From assembly GCA_009809945.1 (NCBI GenBank), contig WTPW01000075.1, positions 512,650-576,649 of the forward strand: 64,000 bases of DNA, in the 5' to 3' direction. The stretch is from Gigaspora margarita (lineage: Eukaryota > Glomeromycota > Glomeromycetes > Diversisporales > Gigasporaceae). The position numbers and the translations under genes are program-made. A model generated the notes under the pieces. It ran no database searches and was not told the DNA's origin. It saw only the letters and a list, made by a program, of their open reading frames with translations. Shown piece after piece: positions 23,112 to 33,149 of this stretch (within the stretch, counting starts at the first letter, position 1; the number at the start of each line of letters is the position of its first letter).

Positions 23112-24801
23112 TTAAGGAGCTTGCATGTGAAGCAGTTTTCTCGCAAATTTCAAGTTCGATACCACCAACATGGTGGACTAAATATTAGAATTTACTCGTT
23201 TAAATCGCTAAGGTAACTGGGTACCTCATTATATTCAGAAGACTACATATGATAAAAGTGCATTGTAGCTTCTGTTTGACAAACACCAGTGCAACAATCA
23301 TACTTGGGCACTAGTTGAATAAGCCGGGTATTGGTCTATTTTAAAATTTAGATAGTTTTTCTTTGTAATATGTAAACATAATGCAAAAATATCTAATAAA
23401 TATAGAGCAAGATTGTCAAAGGAAAAAAAAATCATTACCAGTGATTAACAAAAATTACTAAAAAGTTTTTTGCTAAAATAAAAATTAAATTTGATTAATA
23501 TTAGGGTAGGGTAAGAACTGGGATGAGGCAGGAGGCATAGCTTATACCAAAATTTTATGAGAAAATTTTTTGTTAGAGCCCCAAAGGTGATTTTATAGAC
23601 AAAATTTAAAGATACAAAATATACATTGGTAATGATCACCACTGGTGATAAATAGCAAACTTCAATATTATACTAACTTTACAAATCTTATATATAGATT
23701 GTATGGCACATACAATTCAGCTCACATTAAGAGACAGATTTGGTATTACAAAAATTAATTACTTGATTAATAAAACAAAAGCATTAAATAGTTACATAAA
23801 TGGTAAAGATAAATACTGTGAACAACTTCATATATTACAAGCAACATTAAATTCACAACATCTAATTAGACCTCTTTCAAGTATTATTAGAACCTACTAG
23901 AATTCAACCTATAATCTTTTAAAAAAAATCATCATCTTCTTCTTCATAAAGCTATTGAACAGCTAGCTAATAATTTAAAACTATGCATTAATCAACAAGA
24001 AAGACAAGATGGAATAAAAGTTTCTGATCTTCTTTTGTTAGTTGAGAATGGAATTCATTAGATGAATTAGCAAACCTTTTGCATCCTTTTGCACAGGTAA
24101 CTAGATATATTGGAGGAAATCAATACCCAACTTTAGGAATGATATTACCTACTCTTATTAAGTTTTCATGCCATTTACAGAATTTTATCCAAGAATTATA
24201 TTAGCAGTGATAAAATCTTGTTGCAGTAAATAAATGAATTGATGCTATCAAGATGGTTTGAACCATTATCTATTAGTTTAGTAGCTGCCTTTTTAGACCT
24301 GAGATTCAAAAAAATGAATTATATAACACTTGATAAAAAAAGAGAAACTATTACCCATCTTAATACTTCATTTAATATTCAAAATCGATCAACTGTTACT
24401 AATAAAACCAGTCTTCAAGTACTAATGCCTCTTCTTTCTTTTTTCTTTTTATGTAATAATTATATTACTATAGGTGAAAATGAAAGCTTGTCCTCAATTG
24501 AAACTAAAATAGCCCTTTATGATAATTTACCTCAAATTCCTAAATATCATGTAACAGACAAAGAATATTGTAAAGTTAATCCATTAGTATGGTGGAATAA
24601 ACATAAAGCAATGTTTCCAATTCTTTCTCAACAAGCAAGAAAATACTTAGCTTTTCCAGCCACCTCAGTTCCTTCAGAAAATTTTTTTCAAGTGCAGGCA
24701 ATATGATCACTGATAAGAGAAATCAGTTAGATCCTGACACTGTTTATGATATACTATTTCTTAAAGAAAACTCAAAAATCTATATTGTGACCCAGGTCTA
24801 G

Positions 24802-25139
24802 TTGAAAACTAAAATTCGTATACATGAATAGGAGGAAATAACTAAGGACACTGTAAAAATATTGGTATTATTGTGTTAATTTAGGTATTGAAAAAAAAAA
24901 CATTTGAACGGCAAAAAAAAAAAGTAGAATGTAAAAACTTGTTCAGATTTCTTTAGAAGTATGTGATAAATCTTATATACGAATATAGATATATTAGAAA
25001 TTTATTTGTTTATATGTTAGAACTATAAAACATTGTATAAAGAAAGTAAAATACTTATTTCATATTGGAATAAATCTTAGCACGTTCATTTTGAGTCATT
25101 GAATTTTCTTTTTGGCATCAACTAAAGAGATACGTACAA
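24802..25139. other. hAT 3' flank, nothing recognised
   Basis: This is AT-rich sequence after the transposase relic with poly-A runs at 24890 and 24917. No TIR for the relic was found. Confidence 0.4.
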
Positions 25140-25293
25140 TCAAATGACTAATCCTTGCAACGGATTAAGTATAAAAAAAAGGCAATCCACCAAAAAATAA
25201 AATTTTCTGTGAGCATTTTTTAGGGTTAGGGGTTAAGGTTAGAGTTTGGTTTAAAGTTTATATTTAAATAACAAGTATAAGTAGGCTTTAGAG
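25140..25293. repeat. Fragment with TTAGGG-like core
   Basis: It has AATCCTTGCAACGGATT (mini-palindrome, about 25152) followed by TTAGGGTTAGGGGTTAAGG near 25220. Its right part was separated from the region after 26424 by the hAT-type insertion at 25294-26416. Confidence 0.5.
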
Positions 25294-26416
25294 CAAACAT
25301 GGTGTCGAAACGAAACCTACCCGAAACTAGTTTTGGAACGGTTCTAATCCGAAACTAGTTTCAGATTTTTTTAAAAAAACCGAAACTCCGAAACCTGAAA
25401 CCCCGAAACTATAATCCGAAACCCAAACCTATAATCCAAAACTCAAAAATATAATATTGAAGCTTATAAATTTATTATAAGGTTGCCTTATTTTTAATGA
25501 ACCCAAAATGTAAAATTATTTTTGAATATTATAAATTATAATATTATGTAGATCTTTTTTTTTTAATTATGTTTTTGGCAATTTTTTTCACTACCTCGGT
25601 TTGTTCGGGGGTTTTTTTAAAGCTGGTCAACTTTATTTTTTAATATCATACCGTTATTACAATTGATTGCAAAATTTTAGGACGACAATGATGAATTGAT
25701 AAGTATTTTATGTCTTTTGATACCAACAATTTATTTAATTCTGCGATAACCTATCAATTCTATCATTAGTAGATATGGACGTACTAATTACTTATTATAC
25801 CTTGATATTGTACCCAGTTTTTACGTAATAAGTAAAAAAAAACTGATGCTTGCAAAAGCAACATTGATTGTCAGAATATAAACTTCGGAATTATACCTTT
25901 CATGTTTATTTATGAATCATAACAACAAAAAGGACTGCACGCATGCAATAAATTGTTGGATGCATTGAATTCTTTAAGGAGATATATAACATACATCAGT
26001 GCGATTAATGTATATTGAAGAGATACATAGCATACATTAGTGCATTTGATGTATAATTGAAAGAGATATATAATACATTAATGCAATAAATGTATATGGA
26101 AGTTGGGTAGTTTTTGGTGTTCAGGTGAGGTTTCGGTTCGAATGTGGTTTCGGGTTTTGGGTGAGTTTCGAGTTTCGGATAAGGTTTCGGAAGTTATAAT
26201 CTGAAGCCCGAAACTTCGGATTTGGCACTAAAGGGTATTTTGGAGAGAATAAACAAATAAATTATTGATGGTTTGGCAGTTTTGGTTGAGGTTTCGGGTT
26301 TCGGTCGAGGTTTCAGGTTTCGGGCGAGGTTTCGAGTTTTGGATAAGATTTCGGAAGCTATAATCCGAAACCCGAAACTTTCGGAATCGCCAAAAAAGTT
26401 TTCGGTGCCATCTTTG
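25294..26416. mobile_element. hAT-type non-autonomous element with TTTCGG words
   Basis: The TSD CTTTAGAG is at 25286-25293 and 26417-26424. The ends are CAAACATGGTGTCGAAAC and, on the other strand, CAAAGATGGCACCGAAAA. Both flanks carry many CCGAAAC/GTTTCGG words. Such subterminal repeats in hAT elements are transposase binding sites. It is 1,123 bp with no transposase. A three-unit tandem array lies at 25979-26101. Confidence 0.9.
25979..26101. repeat. Tandem array, unit about 41 bp, 3 copies
   Basis: AGATATATAACATACATCAG, AGATACATAGCATACATTAG and AGATATATAATACATTAATG begin the three units, each continuing to AATGTATA-TGAA. Confidence 0.75.
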
Positions 26417-26541
26417 CTTTAGAGAGTTAAATAGAAACCCGATCCGTTATAAGATTTTATTCGCTTATAATTATATTATATGAGTGACGCCAATTATAAA
26501 TAAATAATCATTCTCTTGGCTTCACTCATATTTCATGTGAT

Positions 26542-26655
26542 TAGTGATAGCCAGCCGACAGCCAGTCGACAATTTTATATCAGCTGGCTTAGCCGTGGCT
26601 GCTAGCCAGCCGATAGCTTTATATCAGCTGGCTTAGCTGGCTAAACCGGCTACTG
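26542..26655. mobile_element. Short hAT-like MITE with AGCCAGC words
   Basis: The left end TAGTGATAGCCAGCC and the right end (other strand) CAGTAGCCGGTTTAGCC resemble each other. TTTATATCAGCTGGCTTAGC occurs twice. The flanks CATGTGAT and TATGTGTA agree at 6 of 8 positions, so the TSD is only probable. Confidence 0.55.
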
Positions 26656-27045
26656 TATGTGTAAGTTAGTTACACACGGGTATGGATGCGATTATACCGG
26701 TATAATAGAAAACGGTAGTATAATACCAGGTATAATACCATATAATATGGTATAGCATGGTATAGCTACCATTATATATTGTTAGGAATTTTTCGGAATT
26801 TTCTATGGGAAACTTCGGAATTGCAGATAACGCAATTTAATTGGTCAAGCCAGTTCTATTGTTGGTATTATACCGAAACCGCTGTGTATAATACTTGTAT
26901 AATACTTGTATAATACAATTAGTATAATACGGTATAGGTATAACCCGCATCCCTACACACGGGTCATATTTAAAACACGTGGCCTTCAGTCACGTGGTTT
27001 AGATATGAATCCGTGTGTAACTAACTTACACACACATATTCAAAT
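26656..27045. mobile_element. CACGGGT-family MITE interrupted by a hAT-type MITE
   Basis: GTGTAAGTTAGTTACACACGG at the left is mirrored at about 27015-27035. The centre CACGTGGCCTTCAGTCACGTG (about 26977) resembles the centre of the element at 1450-1574. The left arm is split by the 26681-26955 insertion. Confidence 0.7.
26681..26955. mobile_element. hAT-type MITE nested in another MITE
   Basis: The TSD CACACGGG is at 26673-26680 and 26956-26963. The ends are TATGGATGCG and, on the other strand, TAGGGATGCG. The interior is full of GGTATAATACC-type words. It is 275 bp, and the small frame crossing it is not a gene. Confidence 0.9.
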
Positions 27046-27339
27046 AACTGCGTCACTCTTTACTAATAATTTAAATTTTTATGTCGCTATTATTTTCATT
27101 AAATTAACCCAACTTTATTTTTTTCTCTTTTTAATATCGAGCAACAATTCAAATGTTTTTATTTGTTGTAACCATGAAAAAAAAACTTCAAAACAACTTG
27201 TAGATCAGTTTCGATAAAAAAAAAGTCTCTAACATGTAGAACCAATTCGATGAACTATTTTATATAAACATATTTATTTTTTTTTTTTGAAACTTTTAAG
27301 CAACCTTACAAAGAAAAAAAATAGGGTCGAAATTGGTTT

Positions 27340-27730
27340 CAAGATTATAAGAACTTTAAAAATGTTTACCGCCCCCATTAATTCTTCGCCCAACAATTAA
27401 AAATTTTAAGAATATCCCAGTTCTGAGAATTTTAAAAATTACCAAATATAGTCTTCGCCAGCTATGAAAATTTTAAAATAATCTAACTGAATATAGTCTT
27501 CTCACAGTTATAAAAACTTTAAAAATCGTTCGACAAATGTAGTCTTTTCCCAACTAAAAAATTTTAAAATACTAAACAAAGTTTTCTGCTATAAGAATTT
27601 GAAAAACTATCAACAAACCAAACAGAGTCTTCACCCACTGTAAGAATTTTAAAAACCACCAACTATGAGAATTTTAAAACCATCTGACTAAAATGTTAGT
27701 CTTCATTTAACGAAAGTAAAGTTAAATTTA
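27340..27730. repeat. Diverged tandem array, unit about 45-60 bp
   Basis: Phrases of the form AGTCTTC-CC-A-CTATGAGAATTTTAAAA recur about seven times, each separated by a variable AT-rich stretch ending ACAAA or CTGAA. Confidence 0.6.
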
Positions 27731-29400
27731 GTTTTCCTTTTATAAAATATAGTTCATTCGCATAGGTATATATATTCATCTAAACCCGTGCGAATAAGCT
27801 TTTCAAAAAAAGCACAGATTGTCACACGATAAATAAATTAAAATTCATACCACTGTTTAATTATTAATATTAGTATATTTATTACTAAAGTTTTCGCTTT
27901 ATCACCTTACCTATAAATTATGTATCGTATTAATATTCTATACCAAATACCTACTATAAAGTTATTTAGTTCAATTTATCCGTTTTGCGTTATAAACAAA
28001 TAAAATTCGATATAAAAATCTAATGCTGCTCACTTCACCGGCAATTTTTCCCCGAAAATTCACTATCCAAAATCACTTAGCATTAGGATTAGCATTTTAC
28101 AAAACGTCTCTCTTAACGTAATATCAGCTTAGTGATCTATCGATAAAATGATTATCAAAATAAAACAGATCCTAAAAAACATAAACCACTTATATTACTA
28201 ATTTTATTACTCAAATTTTCGCATTATAGCCCCATTAATTAAACATTTCCAATCCATTACCTCATAAATACAATAAATTCACTTGCATTGTGTCTTCGCA
28301 TTAATTGATATTCACGCTATCACAAAAATTTATACATTACAACTATAATCAACTAAATTAAAATCCATAGTGATATTATAGGTTAATAAAGTTAAATATT
28401 TCTCCCTCTTTTTTAGTTGATTATATGATCTCATTGCCCTACGAATAGAAATATTACCTATGACTTCGTTTTTACAATTTTTAAATTTGAAAAAATATTC
28501 TATAAATTTCATCATTTTAATACACCACAGCTACGATCCATCACTGAAAAGCTTCACTAATACATCCCTTCAAATCTATATCAAACTAAAAAAAAATATA
28601 TATATATATTTCTATCTACGTATGCTTAACACTTGTAAAAACCCAAATGTATATTGTTATCAACATACTTCAGTATATTCTATCTTCATATAAACACTTT
28701 TTGTTGAACCTACCCCTGCGATAATTACAAGCCACACCAAATTGCTTTATTTTTTACCCAATATTCCAACGTAATTTCATGCGCCACTTCTACACTGAAT
28801 TAAATTTCCCTGATCTACCATTTCCATCACTCATAACTAGCTGCATTTGTGTGTCGCATGCTTTGTTTAAAAAAGTCTATTATAACAAATTAGGAAATCA
28901 TGTACCACAAACCGAATTGTCGGTTTGATTGGCATAACGGACGGATTCTCTTCTTTTCTTAACTACGTAAAAAAACAAAGAAAACAAATATAGATTGACT
29001 TGATGATAAATCAAAAATGACGAGAATATAAATTCAACAATAGATATAAAGTAAATATTTTTATGATTTTGACTCAATGTCTTTAATTTAAAATCTTTAA
29101 TTAAATGCCTTAAGGATTCCTTAAAAGGGGAAAAAAAGATCTTTATTCTCCTGCAATTTACATAATATATTTCCTTTTGTGTCGTATGTATGTCTTGGCA
29201 AATCAGCCAAATCAGGTGATATAAATATAAACAGTTTCAAGAACAAACGAATTAAATCTAAATGCTAATAATAATTTATTATTCAATGCAAACTTATATT
29301 TTTGTAGTACTGCATTTATTTATTTATTTGTTTCTAAACATGCATTGAATTTTCAATTTTTTATTTCATTACTTTTTAAAGAAATTTTCTTCTATAATAA
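27731..29400. other. Element-poor spacer upstream of the secreted-protein gene
   Basis: No TIR pair or convincing frame was found. The only simple repeat seen is a TATATA run near 28595. The upstream region of the 29528 gene lies within this stretch. Confidence 0.4.
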
Positions 29401-29426
29401 TCCGACAATATCCTTTAGAATTTAAA

Positions 29427-29436
29427 TTATAAAAGG
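29427..29436 (+). promoter_or_regulatory. TATA-like box of the 29528 gene
   Basis: ATTATAAAAGG lies about 100 bp before the ATG and is followed by a mixed-composition stretch and a T run. It is the best core-promoter candidate by position, with no experimental support. Confidence 0.4.
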
Positions 29437-29527
29437 AACCAGCACTTACCTTTTTTTTTTTTTGACTTAAAAAGTTTTTTTTTCATATTACATTGCATTT
29501 AAGACATTTCCTTTACCTATTTACAAA

Positions 29528-30286
29528 ATGAAAATTTTTCAATCCTTTAATGTTTTTGCAACTACATTTGCAATGATTTTTATTGCCGGGTCAGTAAAAT
29601 CATGCGAAAAAGATTGCAGAGCTGGTATCTCGAATGCATTCGCCGATAGTTGGAGTAACGAAGTCAAACCAATTTTCGAAAATTTCAAAAAAAATGCTAC
29701 CTCTAATTTATTCTATGGTATTTCATTCGATAAAATATCAAGTGATCCGAATGTGATAAATAAAATTACCAAAGAATTGATTAATTCGGTTTCTGGTCAA
29801 TGTGATAATTTTACGAGTGAATACATTTATGAAATGCCCGGTGTGATTCAAAATGCCATTTTTAACGAAGAACCAAAATTTATGGGTGATTGTAATAATC
29901 CTAAACGAGTTACTCAGCCTCCTAAAGGTGTCAATTGGACTATGGACGATTGTGTTAAAATGGATTACGTTTGTGGAAATCCACCATCGATATGTCATTT
30001 TTTTGATGTCAATAAGAATAAGTCCTTCGTTGATCTAGATCAGAAAATAGCGAATTATTCTGCTCCCGGAGGTGTTTACATCACAGCTATTAAAAATAAT
30101 GTTACAGCTATTGCGACTAACTATAATCTTACTTCAGATGGTGCTAATCATCTTGAGACTTGTATTTCAACAAATTTTCAAAGCTGGTTGAATGTATTTC
30201 CTGCTAGTTTTTCTAGTGCTTTCTGTCCTGACATGTGTCCAAAATATGACACTAATATCAAATTATTGTTACTTTCTTATCCTTAA
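29528..30286 (+). CDS. Secreted cysteine-rich protein, unknown function
   Basis: This single-exon frame has 252 residues. Residues 1-25 form a signal peptide (hydrophobic TTFAMIFIAGSV, small residues before Cys26). The mature part has ten cysteines (26, 30, 92, 122, 142, 149, 156, 212, 233, 237), an even number compatible with five disulfides. It also has seven N-glycosylation sequons (Asn56, 94, 136, 164, 176, 191, 200). There is no later transmembrane stretch and no convincing GPI signal. The start is favoured by A at -3 and by the leader directly following it. Codon use is more varied than in the surroundings, and the gene sits in the least element-invaded part of the window. I do not recognise the family. 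An extracellular or cell-wall role, or an effector-like role if the organism is symbiotic, is inference only. Confidence 0.85.
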   Translation: MKIFQSFNVFATTFAMIFIAGSVKSCEKDCRAGISNAFADSWSNEVKPIFENFKKNATSNLFYGISFDKISSDPNVINKITKELINSVSGQCDNFTSEYIYEMPGVIQNAIFNEEPKFMGDCNNPKRVTQPPKGVNWTMDDCVKMDYVCGNPPSICHFFDVNKNKSFVDLDQKIANYSAPGGVYITAIKNNVTAIATNYNLTSDGANHLETCISTNFQSWLNVFPASFSSAFCPDMCPKYDTNIKLLLLSYP

Positions 30287-30488
30287 TAATTGGTTAATGT
30301 AGTTTTTTACTCATATATTTTTGTTTGTTCATAGCTTTAATTTAATTCACAAACATTTTTACATAAATATTCAATTTTAACAAGTTCATTACTATCATGA
30401 AATTTGTGATAGAAAAGGATTAAAATTAAATAATTAGCGATAATTCGCTTTGTAAAAGGGTGATTGAGGTTATGCCAATATAATGATC

Positions 30489-30494
30489 AATAAA
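30489..30494 (+). terminator. Polyadenylation signal candidate
   Basis: AATAAA lies about 200 bp after the stop of the 29528 gene, in the sense strand, with T-rich sequence following. Confidence 0.4.
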
Positions 30495-30822
30495 GTGCTC
30501 GTCATTACAACAAGCCTTTCATACTATAATCTTGAATAGGCGTACTTTCTTTGTGACATAAAAAAGTATTCGTGATTTCTAATTTTAAATATGTTTTATA
30601 AAAAAAGATTGTCGATCTTTTTACTATACTTCACCGACAATTTTTCACTGATAGATCATTTAACCGATATCATACCAAGTGACAATTTATTAAACACATA
30701 TGCCTGCAACTAATCAAATTTAGCCTTAAACCTATGTTTTGTCAGCTAAATAAATAACTTTACATTTTTATAAAATTTATAAGATTTCTAACTTATAAAA
30801 TTATATCAAAGATTTATTATGT

Positions 30823-31035
30823 GGGCTAGGTGCTGAGAAAAGGGACCAAATTGACAAATTCGAAATATCAATTTTTGTATTGTAAATCTTATAATAAATT
30901 ATAAAATTTTATTAATGCAACTACTTATGCGTTTTAAATAAAAAATGATCCTAATATCATTCTAAATTGATCTATGTAAACGAGATTACTTTTAAAAAAA
31001 TTGTCAATTTGGTCACGTTTTCCAGCGCCTAGCAC
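30823..31035. mobile_element. MITE with GGCTAGGTGCTG ends
   Basis: GGCTAGGTGCTGAGAAAAGG at the left is matched on the other strand by TGCTAGGCGCTGGAAAACG, and both continue with GACCAAATTGACAA. It is about 212 bp. No exact TSD was seen. Confidence 0.75.
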
Positions 31036-31040
31036 TTGTT

Positions 31041-31242
31041 ATTGGATTAGCTGAAACTAAGTTTTAAATATTTTTATATTTTTTGAAAATTTTCTCAGAG
31101 TATTTATTTATTTATTTTTAATAGTTAGATTAAAATTTAGGGTTAGTGTTATAACAAAAGAATATAGATGGGTTTTAGCATGTTTTATAAATCTAAATAA
31201 CTAAAAATTTCAGCTTCAGCCAAATTTCAGATTCAGCCCTAC
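31041..31242. mobile_element. MITE with TTAGGG-like core
   Basis: TTAGCTGAAACTAAG near the left end resembles TTGGCTGAAGCTGAAATTT on the other strand at the right. The core TTTAGGGTTAGTG is near 31136. It directly abuts the preceding MITE. No TSD was found. Confidence 0.5.
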
Positions 31243-31249
31243 ATTTATT

Positions 31250-32065
31250 ACTAGTACAATGCATTAATATCCGCTGTGCATACCAAAATAATGAAAGATT
31301 AGTGTAATATGTATAATATGAAATTAAATTTTAAAAAATTAGTTTAACACTGAATTTTATCAATAAAACTACTCTCTTCTTCTAACAATAAATTTTTTAT
31401 AAAATCTTGAATTAACCAAAGTTTAGCTATTGTTTTATTCAATCTCTAATTTAGTTTTATTCTAATTATACTTGGTTGTCTTATTTTTTTAATTTAATTA
31501 GAGTTGATGATATATTGTACAGAAATTTTAAGTTTTGAAAAACATTATTACAAACAATTATTAATATTTACATATTTAATCAAATTTTATATATTTGACA
31601 ATAAAAAAAGTTAGATAGTAATAAGTTATTAGAAAAGTTTAGGTTTTAAATTTATTTAATTGATTAGTAGATTATATTAATTTGATAAAAAATGATTTAT
31701 TTGTTTAATAAATTTTATTAGATTTAATACATATAAATATCATAATAATTTTAATCAAATTTTAATATTGCAATTATAGAAATCATATTCAAATCAACAA
31801 TGTAAGCTATTAAAATATTTAAATATATAATTATATATATTTAAAACATTCTAAAAGACAAGTGATTTGTAAATTAGTAAATAAGTATTTTTTTTAGAAA
31901 ATTAATTATTTACTATGTAATAGTTTATTTAGCTAATATTATGTAAAATTAGAATTGGTATTTAATTTAGTTGCCGGTGTATATTTTAGTAAATTGTCAC
32001 TTGAGGTAGTGTTGGCTAATTGAGATTAAAGAAAATAAAAAAAGTATATGAAATGATGATATTTA
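31250..32065. other. Extremely AT-rich spacer, nothing recognised
   Basis: No repeat structure or coding signal could be supported. Confidence 0.4.
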
Positions 32066-32069
32066 TATG

Positions 32070-32510
32070 GTACCGTAAGGAATGTTTCAATTTTCTAATG
32101 ATCGTAACCAGCTAATAAAATTAATGTATTTCGACATACTGCGACAAAAATAGTATTTTTTAATACGCCAAACTTTTTTAAAGACAATTTTTTTAATAAA
32201 AACCGATAAAGGTATTATACACAGAACTAAACACTACATATTAACAGTCAACTTTTTTTTTTTATTGAGTTAAACAGATATGAAATTTGGTCATCTTTTT
32301 AAATCGTTATAACTTTCTATAGAAAAACTTTTTTAAAAAACTGACGTTTATCTTTGTAGAGTTGTTCTGTTATAAAGCTATCAGTCAGTTTTTTTTAAAA
32401 AAAATTTATCTGTAAAAAGTTTTAGCGTTTTAAAAAAATAATTATTTTTTGCTGGGTATATCACGATCACAAGGAAATTGAACCATTTCCCGTAATTGTT
32501 GTGTATAAAC
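32070..32510. mobile_element. Foldback MITE, family F1 copy b (diverged)
   Basis: The left end GGAATGTTTCAATTTTCTAA and, on the other strand, GGAAATGGTTCAATTTCC are inverse relatives. AAAAAGTTTTAGCG and the CAGT-AGTT phrases inside match the better-kept F1 copy at 541-896. Confidence 0.6.
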
Positions 32511-32535
32511 TTCCGGCATTAAGGCGTTTCAAATT

Positions 32536-32668
32536 TANAAAAAAAAAAAAATAAAAAAAATAAAAAAAATAAAATAAAAAATAAAAAATAAAAAAAAATA
32601 AAAAATAAAAAAATAAAAAAAAAATAAAAAAATAAAAATAAATAAAAAAAATAAAAAAAATAAATAAG
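32536..32668. repeat. A-rich microsatellite
   Basis: This is an uninterrupted (A)n-T run with units AAAAAT/AAAAAAT and one undetermined base at 32538. Confidence 0.9.
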
Positions 32669-32804
32669 AGGTTAAAATACCTTATTTGTGTATTAAAATT
32701 TTGAAATCGGTAAATGAAATGGGAGTGTTTAAAGACGAAATAAGTAAAAATTTCTTTATTATGCAGATCAACAAACTAGTAATAACAAAATACAGATGAA
32801 TAAT

Positions 32805-33145
32805 AAAACTTTCGCTCAAATTACTTAATGAACCTTCGCTCAAATTACTTACTGAACCTTCACTCAAAAATTACTTACTGAACCTTTGCTCAAATTATTC
32901 ATTGAACCTTTGCTTAAATTATTTTTTTATAACTTACTGAACCTTCGCTCAAATTACTTACTGAATCTTCGCTCAAATTACTTATTGATCCTTCGCTCAA
33001 ATTACTTACTGAACCTTTGCTCAAATTTATTCTTTTATATAACTTACTAAACCTTCGCTTAAATTATTTTTACTGAACCTTTGCTTAAATTATTTTATAT
33101 ATAACTTATTAAACTTTTGCTTAAATTATTTTTTATATGACTTAT
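32805..33145. repeat. 25-bp minisatellite, about 12 copies
   Basis: The unit CTTCGCTCAAATTACTTACT plus GAACC repeats from 32811 onward. It becomes less regular, with ATTTTTTATATAACTT insertions, toward 33145. The minus-strand frame with SEGSVSNLSEGSLSNLSE is a translation of this array. Confidence 0.85.
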
Positions 33146-33149
33146 TAAC

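Larger units (their letters stand above)
15713..23429 (+). mobile_element. Non-LTR retrotransposon (LINE), full length with TSD
   Basis: AATCATTACCAGT occurs at 15700-15712 and 23430-23442, a 13-bp TSD. The 3' end is a short A run, as left by target-primed reverse transcription. The order is 5' leader, ORF1, then ORF2 with APE endonuclease, reverse transcriptase, RNase H and a CCHC finger, then a 3' UTR (23112-23429). An RNase H domain in a fungal LINE points to a Tad1- or I-like lineage (inference). A 180-bp MITE sits in its leader (16108-16287). ORF2 carries many stops and frameshifts, so the copy is dead although structurally complete. The frame overlapping its 5' edge (15689-15979) begins outside the element and is not part of it. 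Confidence 0.92.
15674..23663. mobile_element. TTAGGG-core MITE interrupted by the LINE
   Basis: The TSD AATATTATA is at 15665-15673 and 23664-23672. The outer 20 bp match in inverse orientation: GAAAATTACTACTTATTGCT against GAAGTTTGCTATTTATCACC. Removing the LINE leaves a 260-bp MITE with TTAGGGTAGGGTAAG near 23501. Its interior is a reverse-complement relative of the MITE at 53620-53949. It sits in the transposase intron, its right edge almost touching the branch site. Confidence 0.8.
14988..23697 (+). other. Intron of the hAT transposase gene, swollen by insertions
   Basis: The exon reads through GAGCATGTAG and stops at GTATAA (14988). It resumes after TATATAG (ends 23697). A perfect TACTAAC branch site sits at 23671-23677, 20 bp upstream of the acceptor. 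Joining the exons gives EHVDCMAHTIQL, the expected family order. Without the MITE and LINE the intron would be about 0.7 kb. It also contains a weak inverted repeat at about 15098-15480 (CAAGCACCTTGATTGATGG against ATTAATTGAAGTGCTTG). Confidence 0.75.
14445..24801 (+). pseudogene. hAT-family transposase, decayed and split by a giant intron
   Basis: The 5' part (14445-14987) translates, through several stops, as hAT-like phrases: ILAWIIDGLQPFNATMN, then PYIAITIHWITQNF, then STDNAFAIIKAIEQLGIEHV. The 3' part (23698-24801) resumes exactly where the family continues: CMAHTIQLTLRD, then ALNSYINGKDKYCEQL. It ends with the C-terminal dimerisation region: NPLVWWNKHKAMFPILSQQA, FPATSVPSENFF and, after a +1 shift near 24693, MITDKRNQLDPDTVYDILFL. 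A functional copy would cut and paste DNA and leave 8-bp TSDs. This copy has multiple stops and at least one frameshift, so it is inactive. Similar transposases could have mobilised the many 8-bp-TSD MITEs here. The element's own TIRs were not found. Confidence 0.85.

Noticed and set aside
32682-32867. Small Ser/Glu-repeat protein on the minus strand
   Set aside because: It is a direct translation of the 25-bp minisatellite and an adjacent AT-rich stretch.
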